A stretch of 64,000 nucleotides of DNA from JANQRA01 sp035762545 (lineage in GTDB: Bacteria > Actinomycetota > Acidimicrobiia > Spongiisociales > ZC4RG35): NCBI GenBank assembly GCA_035762545.1, contig DASTOM010000025.1:43339-107338 (forward strand), given 5' to 3'. The position numbers were made by a program, and so were the translations under genes. The notes beneath the pieces are model-generated. The model searched no databases and was not told where the DNA came from. It was given only the letters and a program-made list of their open reading frames with translations. Shown here one piece after another: positions 1 to 7,614 of the stretch; position 1 is the first letter of the stretch, and every line of letters begins with the position of its first letter.

Positions 1-1129
1 GCAACTCACACTCGGCTCGTGTCGCCTCGCTGATCGTTCGCATGCGACGCGATGCCGTGTCCGGGTCCCACTCGTACCTCGCCAGATCGGCGGCGGCCTC
101 GTAGACGTCGACTGAGACTCTGTCTCTCATTTCGTGGTACCAGCCGAACGCTGCATCTTCGAGGCTCGGGTCACCGAGGGCCGTGTCGATTGCGCGGGCG
201 CAGAGCTCGGCGTCACGCAGCGCGTCGCTGATCCCGTGCGCCGAGATCGGGTCCTCGGTATAGCCGGCGTCGCCGACCAGTGCCCACCCCGGCCCGTAAG
301 GCTGGCGGAGGAATCCGCTGAGCCCTGACGTCCCATGGAAGCGGCTGGCCCGATGTCCGGCCGCAACGATGTCAGCCAGGTCGGTTCCGCCCCGTCGGAT
401 CAGCGCCATGAACTCGCCGTCGGGGTCTCGACTGAACGCTCCTTTCTGTCGTGTCGGACGTCCGGCGAAGACGAGGCATTGATCGTCGTTGGTCGGGACC
501 AGCCCGGTGTTGACCTCGGGGGTGAACTGAAACCAGAACCCTCTGTGGTCGATGCCGTCGAAGTAGGCGTAGTTGACCGCGTTCAGAGGCTCGTGTGAGC
601 GATAGACGAATGAGTCTGCTTGCCCGGCAACTCGTGAGTGGTGACCGTCGGCGCCGACGACGAATCGGGCGCGGATCGGTGTCGGGCCGCCATCACCTTT
701 GACTACTACCCCGTCGACCCGCCCCGAGTCGTTACGGAGCAGGCTCTTGAAGATGGTTCCGTCGCGCAGCTCCGCACCCGCATCCTGTGCTGCCTCGGCC
801 AACACACCGTCGAGCAGGTAGCGGCGCGGTGCGACGAAATGGTCCACCCCGAACTCGCTACGAACCTCGAAATCGATCCGCTGGTCTCCAAAGCCGAGCG
901 TCACCTCGCGGACGGCTGGGGTCCCTGCGTCGAGGACTTCATCGAGAAGCCCCCATCTCGACAGCTGGACGACGCCGCTCCGGGTGATGGCGTGAGTAGA
1001 CACGGTGTCGGAGGGCACGGCGGCACGCTCGACCATGACGACGCGGTGTCCCTGTCTCGCCAGCAGCATCGCAGTCGACGCGCCGGCCACTCTGGCCCCG
1101 ACGACCACGACGTCGTAGTCGTAGCTCAC
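1..1129 (-). CDS. FAD-dependent oxidoreductase (partial)
   Basis: The frame is open from a GTG at 1129 to the window edge (376 codons), so the C-terminus is missing. The product begins with a Rossmann FAD-binding segment (VVVVGARVAGAST at about residues 7-19, ending in the acidic VER). It has a later VVGADGHHSR motif near residue 165 and a GWALVGDAGY motif near residue 280, the DG and GD motifs of the PHBH/geranylgeranyl-reductase group of flavoprotein monooxygenases and reductases. It is probably a cytosolic monooxygenase or reductase; the substrate cannot be read. A GGGGAAA stretch precedes the GTG. It is the last gene of a minus-strand cluster led by a TetR gene, separated from the OsmC gene by an inverted repeat. 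Family call is firm, role is inferred. Confidence 0.85.
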   Translation of the reverse strand, partial: MSYDYDVVVVGARVAGASTAMLLARQGHRVVMVERAAVPSDTVSTHAITRSGVVQLSRWGLLDEVLDAGTPAVREVTLGFGDQRIDFEVRSEFGVDHFVAPRRYLLDGVLAEAAQDAGAELRDGTIFKSLLRNDSGRVDGVVVKGDGGPTPIRARFVVGADGHHSRVAGQADSFVYRSHEPLNAVNYAYFDGIDHRGFWFQFTPEVNTGLVPTNDDQCLVFAGRPTRQKGAFSRDPDGEFMALIRRGGTDLADIVAAGHRASRFHGTSGLSGFLRQPYGPGWALVGDAGYTEDPISAHGISDALRDAELCARAIDTALGDPSLEDAAFGWYHEMRDRVSVDVYEAAADLARYEWDPDTASRRMRTISEATRAECEL

Positions 1130-1146
1130 TGTTTCCCCGCGAGCAT

Positions 1147-1171
1147 GCGGGCCGGGAGACTCCCGGCCCGC
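1147..1171 (-). terminator. Perfect inverted repeat between OsmC gene and FAD gene
   Basis: GCGGGCCGGGAG at 1147-1158 is repeated in inverse at 1160-1171, giving a stem of about 10-11 bp with a tiny loop. It lies after the OsmC stop and before the FAD oxidoreductase start. There is no T-run on the minus-strand side, so it may attenuate transcription or stabilise the mRNA end rather than act as a classic intrinsic terminator. Confidence 0.5.
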
Positions 1172-1184
1172 AATCGTGTTCCAG

Positions 1185-1742
1185 TCATCCGGCCACCTGG
1201 ATCGAGACACCGGTGCCATTGGTGAGCATGTCGTACACCGCTGACCTTGCGATCGAGCGCTTGACGACCTCCTCGAGCTTCTCGGGCGTGGCATCGCCCT
1301 CGATCTCCACCGTCATCTCGATGCTCTGGTAGCCGTTGCGCACCGAGGTGTCGATGCCGAGAAGCCCCACCAGATCGATGTCCCCGGTGACGACCGAGGC
1401 CACCCGGGTGAGCTCGATGCCGCGGGCGGCGGCCACGTTGCCGATCCCCGCCGTGATGCATGCCGCCAGGGCATGGAGCAGGAATTCGACGGGGGAGGGG
1501 CCGACGTCGGTGCCCACCAACTGCTTGGGATGGTCGGCGTCGTATGTGTGTGACTCCGTGTGGATCTGTTCCTCGCCCAGACCGAAGAAGTCGTGGATGG
1601 TGCTGCGACTGTTCGTGCCGCTCACCCATTCGTTCCGGGCCCGGAACTGGAACTGGGCTGCTTCCGGGGTTGCTTTGACCGCGTCGAGGGCTCCGAAGAG
1701 GGCTCCGGTGTCGACTCCGTTGCGAATCTGCGTTGTTGTCAT
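1185..1742 (-). CDS. OsmC family protein
   Basis: 185 aa, start ATG at 1742 behind AAGGAAG. The sequence shows the OsmC fold signature: G-P-S-P-V-E-F-L-L-H-A-L-A-A-C (Cys95) and a central hydrophobic helix. OsmC/Ohr enzymes reduce organic hydroperoxides with two cysteines. Here the second, usually in a C-P-V context, is replaced by Ser167 in R-S-A-V-Y-D, as I recall for one OsmC subgroup, so classical two-cysteine peroxidase chemistry is doubtful. It lies between the glycosyltransferase and FAD oxidoreductase genes, with its own copy of the presumed TetR operator 35 bp upstream. A role in handling a reactive or electrophilic compound is inferred from context. Confidence 0.85.
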   Translation of the reverse strand: MTTTQIRNGVDTGALFGALDAVKATPEAAQFQFRARNEWVSGTNSRSTIHDFFGLGEEQIHTESHTYDADHPKQLVGTDVGPSPVEFLLHALAACITAGIGNVAAARGIELTRVASVVTGDIDLVGLLGIDTSVRNGYQSIEMTVEIEGDATPEKLEEVVKRSIARSAVYDMLTNGTGVSIQVAG

Positions 1743-1776
1743 TGTCTTCCTTGTGTTCGAGTTGCTGGGGTCTGAG

Positions 1777-1792
1777 TCGGTCGTTCGACCGA
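1777..1792. promoter_or_regulatory. Probable TetR operator, copy 2 (upstream of OsmC gene)
   Basis: TCGGTCGTTCGACCGA differs by one central base from the perfect palindrome TCGGTCGATCGACCGA in front of tetR at 5454-5469. It sits 35 bp upstream of the OsmC ATG, in the only sizeable gap inside the cluster. The near identity suggests one regulator controls both transcription units. Confidence 0.7.
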
Positions 1793-1846
1793 TGTTTGTG
1801 TGGCTACAAGTAGGTGTCCGTTGGTTTGGCTCCTTTCGCCCCGTGG

Positions 1847-3082
1847 CTAGATCAGATCGGCGATGAGTCGTGCGGCACGTGCCGCCCCGTCGGTCTCGAC
1901 AGGTTTGAAGTCGGTGGGTTTCCCGATGTTCGTGACGATGGCACCGGCGAGGTCCTCCGGAGTGGTCGTCGAATAGTCCATGTGGGTTCCCGCCCCGTAT
2001 TGATCGAGACGGTGCCGGACGTGGTAGGTCTGTTCGAAGTGGTCCTTCAACGGGAAGTACAGGAAGGGCCGGTTGGCCGCGGCGAGCTCCATGGTCGTCG
2101 TCAAACCTCCCTGGACCACGGCGAGGTCGCACACTGAGAGGTGGCGAAAGAGCCGATCCACATACCCGTGGACTTCCAGCCCGGGCATCGCCGGTAGTGA
2201 ACTCGGCTCGATCCGGGGGCCGGCGACGGCGATCATCCGCAGCTCGGGGACCTGCTCTCTGGCCATCGGGAACGCTGCAATGACCTTCTCGAGCAGATCC
2301 CGTCCCACGCCCGATCCGCCCACAGCCACCACGCACACCTTCTCATCAGGGCCAAACCCGAGTTCGTGGCGAACCTCGGCGGCCTGATCCGGCGTCGGGG
2401 GGGTGAAACCCGTGATGTACCCGGAGAACTCGAAGTGGTCTTCGGTCCAGTCCCGAATCTTGGGCAGGTCGGGCCCGAATGTCTCCGGATATATGTCGTC
2501 GGGGTTGCCGACGAAGATCGCCCGATCCCTGATCCTGGGGAATCGAGCGATGTGCGAGATCATCTCGGCGTTGTAGTCAGATGTCAGGTGAGCCTCGTGC
2601 TCGCCGCCTTCCGGCATCGGGATGAAGCCGACGAAGTCGGTCATCCAGACGTGCGAGCCACGCTTCAGCTCGGGGTTCTCGTGCCAGAAGTGGTCGACCT
2701 CCCAGGCCTCGTCACCGACTATCAGGTCGTACTCGCCCTCCTCCACCACCTCTTGGAAGATCATGAAGTTGGCTAGGAGGATCTCGTCCATGTTCCGCAG
2801 CGCCTGGAAGCAGTGGAGACTGTGCCCGCTGGCCTCGGACGCGATATGGGACGACTCGGAGGCCAGCATCTCGCTGGCGGGATGGATCCTCTCCCCGGCT
2901 CCTTCGAGGACGCGGGTCACCGGGTCTTGTGCCAGCCAGTCGATCCGGATCTCGGGGTCGATGCCCTTCAGCTCGGTTCCGACCGCCAGGTCTCGTCGGG
3001 CGTGGCCCAGGCCAATGGGAGACGAGAGGAAGAGGACTCTCTTCTGCCGGCTGAGCCCTCTGGTCCATGTCGTGACATTCAT
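1847..3082 (-). CDS. GT1/MurG-like glycosyltransferase
   Basis: 411 aa. The N-terminal half starts with VLFLSSPIGLGHARRDL, the glycine/histidine loop of GT-B fold enzymes. The C-terminal half carries VAVGGSGVG and a nucleotide-sugar binding segment VQGGLTTTMELAAANRPFLY (about residues 322-341), as in UDP-dependent GT1 and MurG-type transferases. The enzyme would move a sugar from an activated nucleotide to a small acceptor in the cytosol; the acceptor is unknown. The ATG overlaps the stop of the upstream hydrolase (ATGA), so the two are translationally coupled. Context with two hydrolases, a flavoenzyme and TetR fits modification of a hydrophobic metabolite or toxin (inference). Confidence 0.8.
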   Translation of the reverse strand: MNVTTWTRGLSRQKRVLFLSSPIGLGHARRDLAVGTELKGIDPEIRIDWLAQDPVTRVLEGAGERIHPASEMLASESSHIASEASGHSLHCFQALRNMDEILLANFMIFQEVVEEGEYDLIVGDEAWEVDHFWHENPELKRGSHVWMTDFVGFIPMPEGGEHEAHLTSDYNAEMISHIARFPRIRDRAIFVGNPDDIYPETFGPDLPKIRDWTEDHFEFSGYITGFTPPTPDQAAEVRHELGFGPDEKVCVVAVGGSGVGRDLLEKVIAAFPMAREQVPELRMIAVAGPRIEPSSLPAMPGLEVHGYVDRLFRHLSVCDLAVVQGGLTTTMELAAANRPFLYFPLKDHFEQTYHVRHRLDQYGAGTHMDYSTTTPEDLAGAIVTNIGKPTDFKPVETDGAARAARLIADLI

Positions 3083-3966
3083 CGCGCCCTCCCGACCCGA
3101 TCGACGAAGCGCTTGATGGCGTGGTTGACCCGCACCGGGTCCCGGGCCAGAGCGAGATGGCCAGATCCCTTCAGCTCCACGTACTCGCCTCCCGTGAGCT
3201 CGGCTAGCTCACGCCCCCTGGTCACGTCCTGGCACACGTCATGGTCACCGTGGATGACGAGCACCGGGAGCTCGAGGCCGGCGAGAACCGCGCGGAACAC
3301 GTCACGGGTGGGAAGGTCCAGGTCCTGGGCCTCCTCTGAGTCGGCCAGGATCTCGCCGGTGGACTCCAGCGCCCAGGCCACGGCGTCGTCGTAGACCTTG
3401 GTCGAATGCGATTCCACCAACTGGGCGCCAAAGAAGAACTCGACCCAGGCTCGGTGGTCGTTGGTGATGGTGTGCCGGTTGTAGAGCTGCCAGCCCTGAG
3501 GATCGTCGAGGACCAGGTTCCAGTACTCACCCGAGGCCTGCCAGTGCGGTTCGGGGTGACCGACGTAGGGGACACCGGGCTCGATCGCGATCAGACCCTC
3601 GACTCGTTCGGGATGCTGGGCCGCCAGTTCCACCGCCCACCAGTTTGCGTGACAGTGGGCCATCAGGATCGCCCTGTCGGTCCCGGAGGCGTCGAGGACC
3701 GCGACAGCATCGGCGACATTGGCTGCTCGGGTGTGGGAGGCGATGCCCACCGGCCGGCCGGATCTGCCGTTTCCCCGCCCATCGAAGGTGACGACCCGGA
3801 AGTGCCGGGACAGATATGGGATCTGGCCCTTGTAGATGCGGCTGTGGGTGATGGGTGACGGTGGGATCATCAGGATGGTTGGCTCGCCGGCGCCATAGAT
3901 CTCGTAGGCGATCTCGGCTCCGTCACGGTCCACCAGGCTCGCCGTGTTCGGATACGCCGCTCTCAA
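3079..3966 (-). CDS. Alpha/beta hydrolase with cysteine nucleophile
   Basis: 295 aa from a TTG at 3966 that overlaps the upstream stop (TTGA). This start gives LRAAYPNTAS, matching MRARYPDIEA of the upstream paralogue. The fold is clear: VVTFDGRGNGRSG oxyanion region, acid region LVIHGDHDV, and C-terminal histidine in GSGHLALARDP. At the nucleophile elbow the usual G-x-S-x-G reads A-H-C-H-A, with Cys105 in place of Ser. Cys-nucleophile hydrolases exist (dienelactone hydrolase type), so it may be active with a changed specificity. It arose by tandem duplication next to 3963-4835 and is cotranscribed with the glycosyltransferase. Confidence 0.85.
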   Translation of the reverse strand: MRAAYPNTASLVDRDGAEIAYEIYGAGEPTILMIPPSPITHSRIYKGQIPYLSRHFRVVTFDGRGNGRSGRPVGIASHTRAANVADAVAVLDASGTDRAILMAHCHANWWAVELAAQHPERVEGLIAIEPGVPYVGHPEPHWQASGEYWNLVLDDPQGWQLYNRHTITNDHRAWVEFFFGAQLVESHSTKVYDDAVAWALESTGEILADSEEAQDLDLPTRDVFRAVLAGLELPVLVIHGDHDVCQDVTRGRELAELTGGEYVELKGSGHLALARDPVRVNHAIKRFVDRVGRAR

Positions 3967-4835
3967 GCCGCCACCTCGTCGACGAACTCGCGAATCGCGA
4001 GGTTCACCCGCACCGGATCGCGGGTCTGGGGGAGGTGACCCGATCCCACCATCGTGAGGAGGCTCCCACTGCTGAGCCGCGCCGCCTCGACGCCTCGTGC
4101 GTGGGGAGAGATCGCGTCCCGGGTCCCGTGGATCACGAGGACGGGGCAACCGACGGCAGCGACCGCCTCTCGCCAGTCTTCGTCGGGTTCCGGCGCCGCC
4201 GACTCGGCAGCGAGGATGGCACCGCTGGTCTCGGCCGCCCATGCGCAGGTGTCTTGATGAGGCTTGGTCGAGTGGGGCTCGGGCAGGCACTGGTCGAAGA
4301 AGAAGTCACAGAAGTCGGCGTAATGGTCCTGCCAGTAGGCGAGGTTGTACTTCCCCCAACCCGAGACGTCGTCGGGGTATGGCTCTTCGAAGGTCTGAAA
4401 GATCGCTTCCCGTTCCGGAGCGGGAGGGGTGAGGGGGATCGACGGTCCGATCATGACGATGCCGTCGACACGCTCCGGTGCTCGCCGGGCGAGACGTACC
4501 GAGTAGGCGGCACCAAGAGACAGACCGACGACCACCGCTGATCGGGCACCGGTGGCGTCGAGCACCTCGATGGCGTCGGCTGCGTACTCGTCTGCCGAGT
4601 AACGGTTCGGATCGGTCACCCGGTCGGACCGACCATTGCCTGGCCCGTCGAAGGTGATCACCCGGTAGTGGCGGGCCAGGTACGGCACCTGCATCTTCCA
4701 GAACCGGGAGTGGATGATGGTCCAGGTCGGCATGAGAAGGACAGTGGGGCGACCCTCGTTCTCGTATATCTCGTATCCGATCCGTGCACCGGCCCTTTCG
4801 ATTGCGGCCTCGATGTCGGGATATCGCGCTCGCAT
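3963..4835 (-). CDS. Alpha/beta hydrolase
   Basis: 290 aa, ATG at 4835 with GAGGAG of the tetR end acting as ribosome binding site. It contains FDGPGNGRSDR, the canonical nucleophile elbow G-L-S-L-G (Ser106), the acid loop LVIHGTRDAI and GSGHLPQTRDP with the catalytic His. It is a cytosolic ester, lactone or C-C bond hydrolase of unknown substrate. It is paralogous to the next gene down, which has lost this serine, so the pair may act on related substrates or one may have a regulatory role. It follows tetR by 3 bp. Confidence 0.85.
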   Translation of the reverse strand: MRARYPDIEAAIERAGARIGYEIYENEGRPTVLLMPTWTIIHSRFWKMQVPYLARHYRVITFDGPGNGRSDRVTDPNRYSADEYAADAIEVLDATGARSAVVVGLSLGAAYSVRLARRAPERVDGIVMIGPSIPLTPPAPEREAIFQTFEEPYPDDVSGWGKYNLAYWQDHYADFCDFFFDQCLPEPHSTKPHQDTCAWAAETSGAILAAESAAPEPDEDWREAVAAVGCPVLVIHGTRDAISPHARGVEAARLSSGSLLTMVGSGHLPQTRDPVRVNLAIREFVDEVAA

Positions 4836-4838
4836 CGC

Positions 4839-5429
4839 CTACTCCTCGAGACCCCGGATGACGTCGCCGATCTTGCGCAACGCCGATCGCATCGGAAGGT
4901 CGCTCTCCTCGAAGCCAAGCAGTATCAGAGCCTCCACCCCGAGGAACGGCGCGCCTGCCAGTGCTGCGATCTCCTCGGGTGTGAACGGGCCGAGGCCCCC
5001 GAGCTGCTGCTCTGCCCGTCTTGCCGTCTCGGCGAGCAGGTCCAACCACCCCTTCAGATTGCTGCGAACCGCCATTGCGATCTCATCGTCGGACCATCCG
5101 GCAGCCGTCATCTCCTGGAGTACCCTGACGTACCCCGATGCCAGGTCGTCGTCGAGGAAGTCGCACGCCTGTTCCCACTGCTTCCAGAGTGGGATTCCGG
5201 CTCCGTACATCTGAGACTGGCGTGCGAGGAGCTTCTGGTTCTCGACGTCGAGAACCTCGAGAACCAGGTTCTGCTTCGTGCCGAAGTGATAGTGGATCTG
5301 GCTGAGCGGCACCCCGGCCCGCTCGGCGATGTTTCGGGTGGATAGTGCTGAGTACCCGGTCTCGATGAGGGCCTGCTTGGCCGCCTCCAGGATCTGGCGC
5401 TTGGTGTCGGTCTGGGTGTTTGGAGGCAT
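4839..5429 (-). CDS. TetR family transcriptional regulator
   Basis: 196 aa. The N-terminal helix-turn-helix region is typical: RQILEAAKQALIETGYSA, then TRNIAERAGVPLSQIHYHF-GTKQNL (about residues 10-53). The C-terminal helical half is the ligand/dimer domain and is family-specific. It is first in the minus-strand cluster, with a strong promoter (TTGACA/CATAAT) immediately followed by a perfect 16-bp palindrome over the expected start of transcription, so it is probably autorepressed. The same palindrome upstream of the OsmC gene suggests it controls the whole cluster. Confidence 0.9.
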   Translation of the reverse strand: MPPNTQTDTKRQILEAAKQALIETGYSALSTRNIAERAGVPLSQIHYHFGTKQNLVLEVLDVENQKLLARQSQMYGAGIPLWKQWEQACDFLDDDLASGYVRVLQEMTAAGWSDDEIAMAVRSNLKGWLDLLAETARRAEQQLGGLGPFTPEEIAALAGAPFLGVEALILLGFEESDLPMRSALRKIGDVIRGLEE

Positions 5430-5453
5430 GGATTCTCTTGGGATCAGCGACCA

Positions 5454-5469
5454 TCGGTCGATCGACCGA
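5454..5469. promoter_or_regulatory. Probable TetR operator, copy 1
   Basis: TCGGTCGATCGACCGA is a perfect palindrome lying just downstream of the tetR -10 box and 25 bp upstream of the tetR ATG. It would block initiation when occupied. A one-mismatch copy lies at 1777-1792. It also lies 53 bp upstream of the divergent META-domain gene. Confidence 0.75.
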
Positions 5470-5499
5470 ATTATGCCGGATCAGGAATTGGTTTGTCAA
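5470..5499 (-). promoter_or_regulatory. tetR promoter
   Basis: On the minus strand TTGACA (5499-5494), an 18-bp spacer and CATAAT (5475-5470). The start of transcription would fall inside the palindrome at 5454-5469. Confidence 0.65.
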
Positions 5500-5521
5500 G
5501 ATGCTACGTAGGATCCAGTTG

Positions 5522-5905
5522 GTGACGGACGAGTCAGCAGAGACCCTCGATGCAATGCAGGGGGAGTGGGTGGTCGCCCGGTACCGGGTCGATGATGACT
5601 TCGTGGCCCCTTTCGACGAAGGACGTGGGGCCGTTCTGGAAGTCGCCGGGGACCGGATATCCGGGACGACGGGGATAAACCGGATAATGGGCTCCATCGG
5701 CGAGGCCGGAATCGCCGGTCCCCTGGCTTCCACGCTCATGGCGGGGCCGCAGCACCTCATGGACCAGGAATTCCGCCTCCACCAATTGCTCGACTCAGCC
5801 GACCGGGTCGTCGTCGGCGAGTCGGGAATGACCTGGCTTCATGAGGGGTTGACTGTCATAGAGATGAAACGACCGGGAACCGATCCGAGCGTCCCATCGT
5901 CGTAA
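5522..5905 (+). CDS. META domain (HslJ-like) protein
   Basis: 127 aa. The sequence matches the META domain pattern: MQGEWVVARYRVDD, then INRIMGSIG, IAGPLASTLMAG, MDQEFRLHQLL and a closing WLHEGLTVIEM strand. META proteins such as HslJ are usually exported and linked to stress or drug tolerance; no signal peptide is visible here, so it may be cytosolic. I chose the GTG at 5522 because AGGA lies 8 nt upstream; an ATG at 5501 in frame lacks a ribosome site. The usual cysteine of the G-C-N motif is replaced (T-G-I-N-R). It is divergent from tetR and could share its operator. Confidence 0.7.
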   Translation: MTDESAETLDAMQGEWVVARYRVDDDFVAPFDEGRGAVLEVAGDRISGTTGINRIMGSIGEAGIAGPLASTLMAGPQHLMDQEFRLHQLLDSADRVVVGESGMTWLHEGLTVIEMKRPGTDPSVPSS

Positions 5906-5944
5906 CAACGTCAACTTCACAAATCATTGTGGAAAAGAGGGGGG

Positions 5945-5972
5945 TTCACAACCTTTCCTCGTTGCGTATAGT
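5945..5972 (+). promoter_or_regulatory. Sigma factor gene promoter
   Basis: TTCACA at 5945-5950, 16-bp spacer, TATAGT at 5967-5972. Transcription would start about 55 nt upstream of the ATG at 6034. Confidence 0.55.
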
Positions 5973-6033
5973 TGAACGCTCAGGTCGTTTCCCCGTCGAC
6001 CCGTACCCGCCCGTTGGAGGACACGGATTATTC

Positions 6034-7026
6034 ATGGCTGCTACTGAGACGCGTAAAGACAAGACAACTGAGAAGCCGCGTCGGTCGCGTTTGCAGTCGA
6101 AACTGACTGACGAGCGGGGTCGACTCACCACTGACCTTGTTTCCCAGTACCTCACCGCTATCGGTGAATACGACCTGCTCACCGCTGAGCAGGAGGTCGA
6201 GCTCGCCCAGAAGATCGAGGCCGGTGAAGAGGCCGCGGAGAAGCTGGAGAACGGTGAGTACAGCGGCAAGCGTGAGGAGATGGAGCTCAAGCGTCTCGCC
6301 CGTCGCGGTGCCCAGGCCAAGGACGATTTCCTCACCGCAAACCTCCGTCTCGTCGTTGCCAACGCTCGTCGCTATGCCAACACGTCCGGGATCGACTTCC
6401 TCGACCTGATCCAGGAAGGCAACCTCGGTCTGATCCGTGCCGTCGAGAAGTTCGACTGGCGCAAGGGCTTCAAGTTCTCAACCTATGCCACGTGGTGGAT
6501 CCGCCAGGCCATCACCCGGGCCATCGCCGACAAGTCGCGGACCGTCCGCATCCCGGTACACCTTCACGACACGCTCGCCGCCGTCCGCGCCGCCCAGGCG
6601 TCGCTGAAGGCCGAGCTTGGCCGTGACCCCCGACCCGATGAGATCGCCGAAGAGGCCGGTGTCACCGTCGACAAGGTAGAACTAGCCCTCTCGGTGGCCG
6701 ACACGGTCTCTCTCGAGCAGCCCATCGGCGAGGACGGCGCTCAGCTCGGTGACTTCATCGAGGATGAGGACGCCGCCGACCCGGTGCAGATGACCGAGGA
6801 GATGGACGTCGCCAACTCGCTTCGGCAGTCGATCGATCGTCTCCCCGAGCGCGAGGGCCGGATTCTCGCCCTGCGATACGGGTTCTTCGACGGTGTCCCC
6901 CGCACTCTCGAAGAGATCGGTGACGAGTTCAACCTCACCCGGGAGCGGATTCGTCAGCTGGAGAAGCTGGCGCTGTGCCGACTTCGCCATCCATCGTTCG
7001 GGATTCGGGAAGCCGATCTCGTCTGA
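6034..7026 (+). CDS. RNA polymerase sigma-70 factor, group 1/2 (RpoD/HrdB-like)
   Basis: 330 aa. Region 1.2/2.1 starts at LVSQYLTAIGEYDLLTAEQE. Region 2 contains NLRLVVANARRYA and the core-binding and -10 recognition helices (LIQEGNLGLIRAVEKFD, KFSTYATWWIRQAITRAI). Region 3 follows, and region 4 has YGFFDGVPRTLEEIGDEFNL-TRERIRQLE. The start is the ATG after GGAGGACACGG at 6034; the open frame extends upstream but without a better start. It lacks a long region 1.1, so it could be the main sigma factor or a HrdB/SigB-type paralogue. It ends at a strong terminator. Confidence 0.92.
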   Translation: MAATETRKDKTTEKPRRSRLQSKLTDERGRLTTDLVSQYLTAIGEYDLLTAEQEVELAQKIEAGEEAAEKLENGEYSGKREEMELKRLARRGAQAKDDFLTANLRLVVANARRYANTSGIDFLDLIQEGNLGLIRAVEKFDWRKGFKFSTYATWWIRQAITRAIADKSRTVRIPVHLHDTLAAVRAAQASLKAELGRDPRPDEIAEEAGVTVDKVELALSVADTVSLEQPIGEDGAQLGDFIEDEDAADPVQMTEEMDVANSLRQSIDRLPEREGRILALRYGFFDGVPRTLEEIGDEFNLTRERIRQLEKLALCRLRHPSFGIREADLV

Positions 7027-7047
7027 GGTCCCACCCCTCCAAGGTGC

Positions 7048-7086
7048 AAAGAGACCCGCCGGTCAACGGCGGGTCTCTTTGTTGTT
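7048..7086 (+). terminator. Intrinsic terminator of sigma factor gene
   Basis: AAAGAGACCCGCCG at 7048-7061 pairs perfectly with CGGCGGGTCTCTTT at 7067-7080 around a 5-nt loop, then TTGTTG-type sequence. The A/T ends give bidirectional potential. Confidence 0.85.
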
Positions 7087-7099
7087 AGCGTGATCCGCG

Positions 7100-7474
7100 A
7101 TGCAGCTTGGCGACCTTGTCGGTGACGGACCGTACGTATGTGGCCCTGACACGACGCTCCTCGAAGCGGCCCGTGCGATGGAGGGCTCGGACCTGGGGTC
7201 GCTGGCGGTCGTCGAGGGGATGACGCTGCTCGGTCTGGTCACCGAGCGTGACATCCGTCGTGCCGTCGCCGACGGGACCGACCTCGACGCGTCGGTCTCC
7301 AACTTCATGAGTGGCGACCCGGACACGTTCGACCCCGACCTCGACGTGTGGGACGCCGCGGCCTGGATCGTCGAGTCCGGCTACCGCCACCTCCCGGTCG
7401 TTGGCGACGACGGCGAGCTTCTCGGCGTGGTCTCCATCCGCGACCTCCTCAAGGCCCTGGTCGACACAGTCTGA
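7100..7474 (+). CDS. Tandem CBS domain protein
   Basis: 124 aa, consisting of just two CBS motifs: residues about 1-58 (LLEAARAMEGSDLGSLAVV, LLGLVTERDIRRAV) and 65-124 (DVWDAAAWIVESGYRHLPVV, LLGVVSIRDLLKALV). Such stand-alone CBS pairs bind adenine nucleotides and sense energy or redox state, often regulating a partner enzyme. No partner is adjacent. The ATG lies 20 nt after the sigma factor terminator, so it needs its own promoter or is leaderless. Confidence 0.85.
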   Translation: MQLGDLVGDGPYVCGPDTTLLEAARAMEGSDLGSLAVVEGMTLLGLVTERDIRRAVADGTDLDASVSNFMSGDPDTFDPDLDVWDAAAWIVESGYRHLPVVGDDGELLGVVSIRDLLKALVDTV

Positions 7475-7501
7475 CGGGGAACTCCGAACCCCGGGTACGT
7501 C

Positions 7502-7588
7502 GGCCCATATACGGGCGAAATCCGCTCATCTACGGAATGCTCCGCCGATAGCGCGACGAACCTGAGCGGAAATGACCCGTATCCGGGC
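7502..7588. repeat. Long imperfect inverted repeat between convergent genes
   Basis: The 26-nt segment at 7503-7528 and the inverse of 7563-7588 match at 20 of 26 positions, sharing ATACGGG and TCCGCTCA, with a 34-nt loop. It lies between the stops of the CBS gene and the ATPase gene and could act as a two-way terminator. The right arm (TGAGCGGAAATGACCCG) resembles the arm of the palindrome at 25318-25368. Confidence 0.55.
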
Positions 7589-7614
7589 TGTGCAACCCCG
7601 GGTTGCTGGATCGA

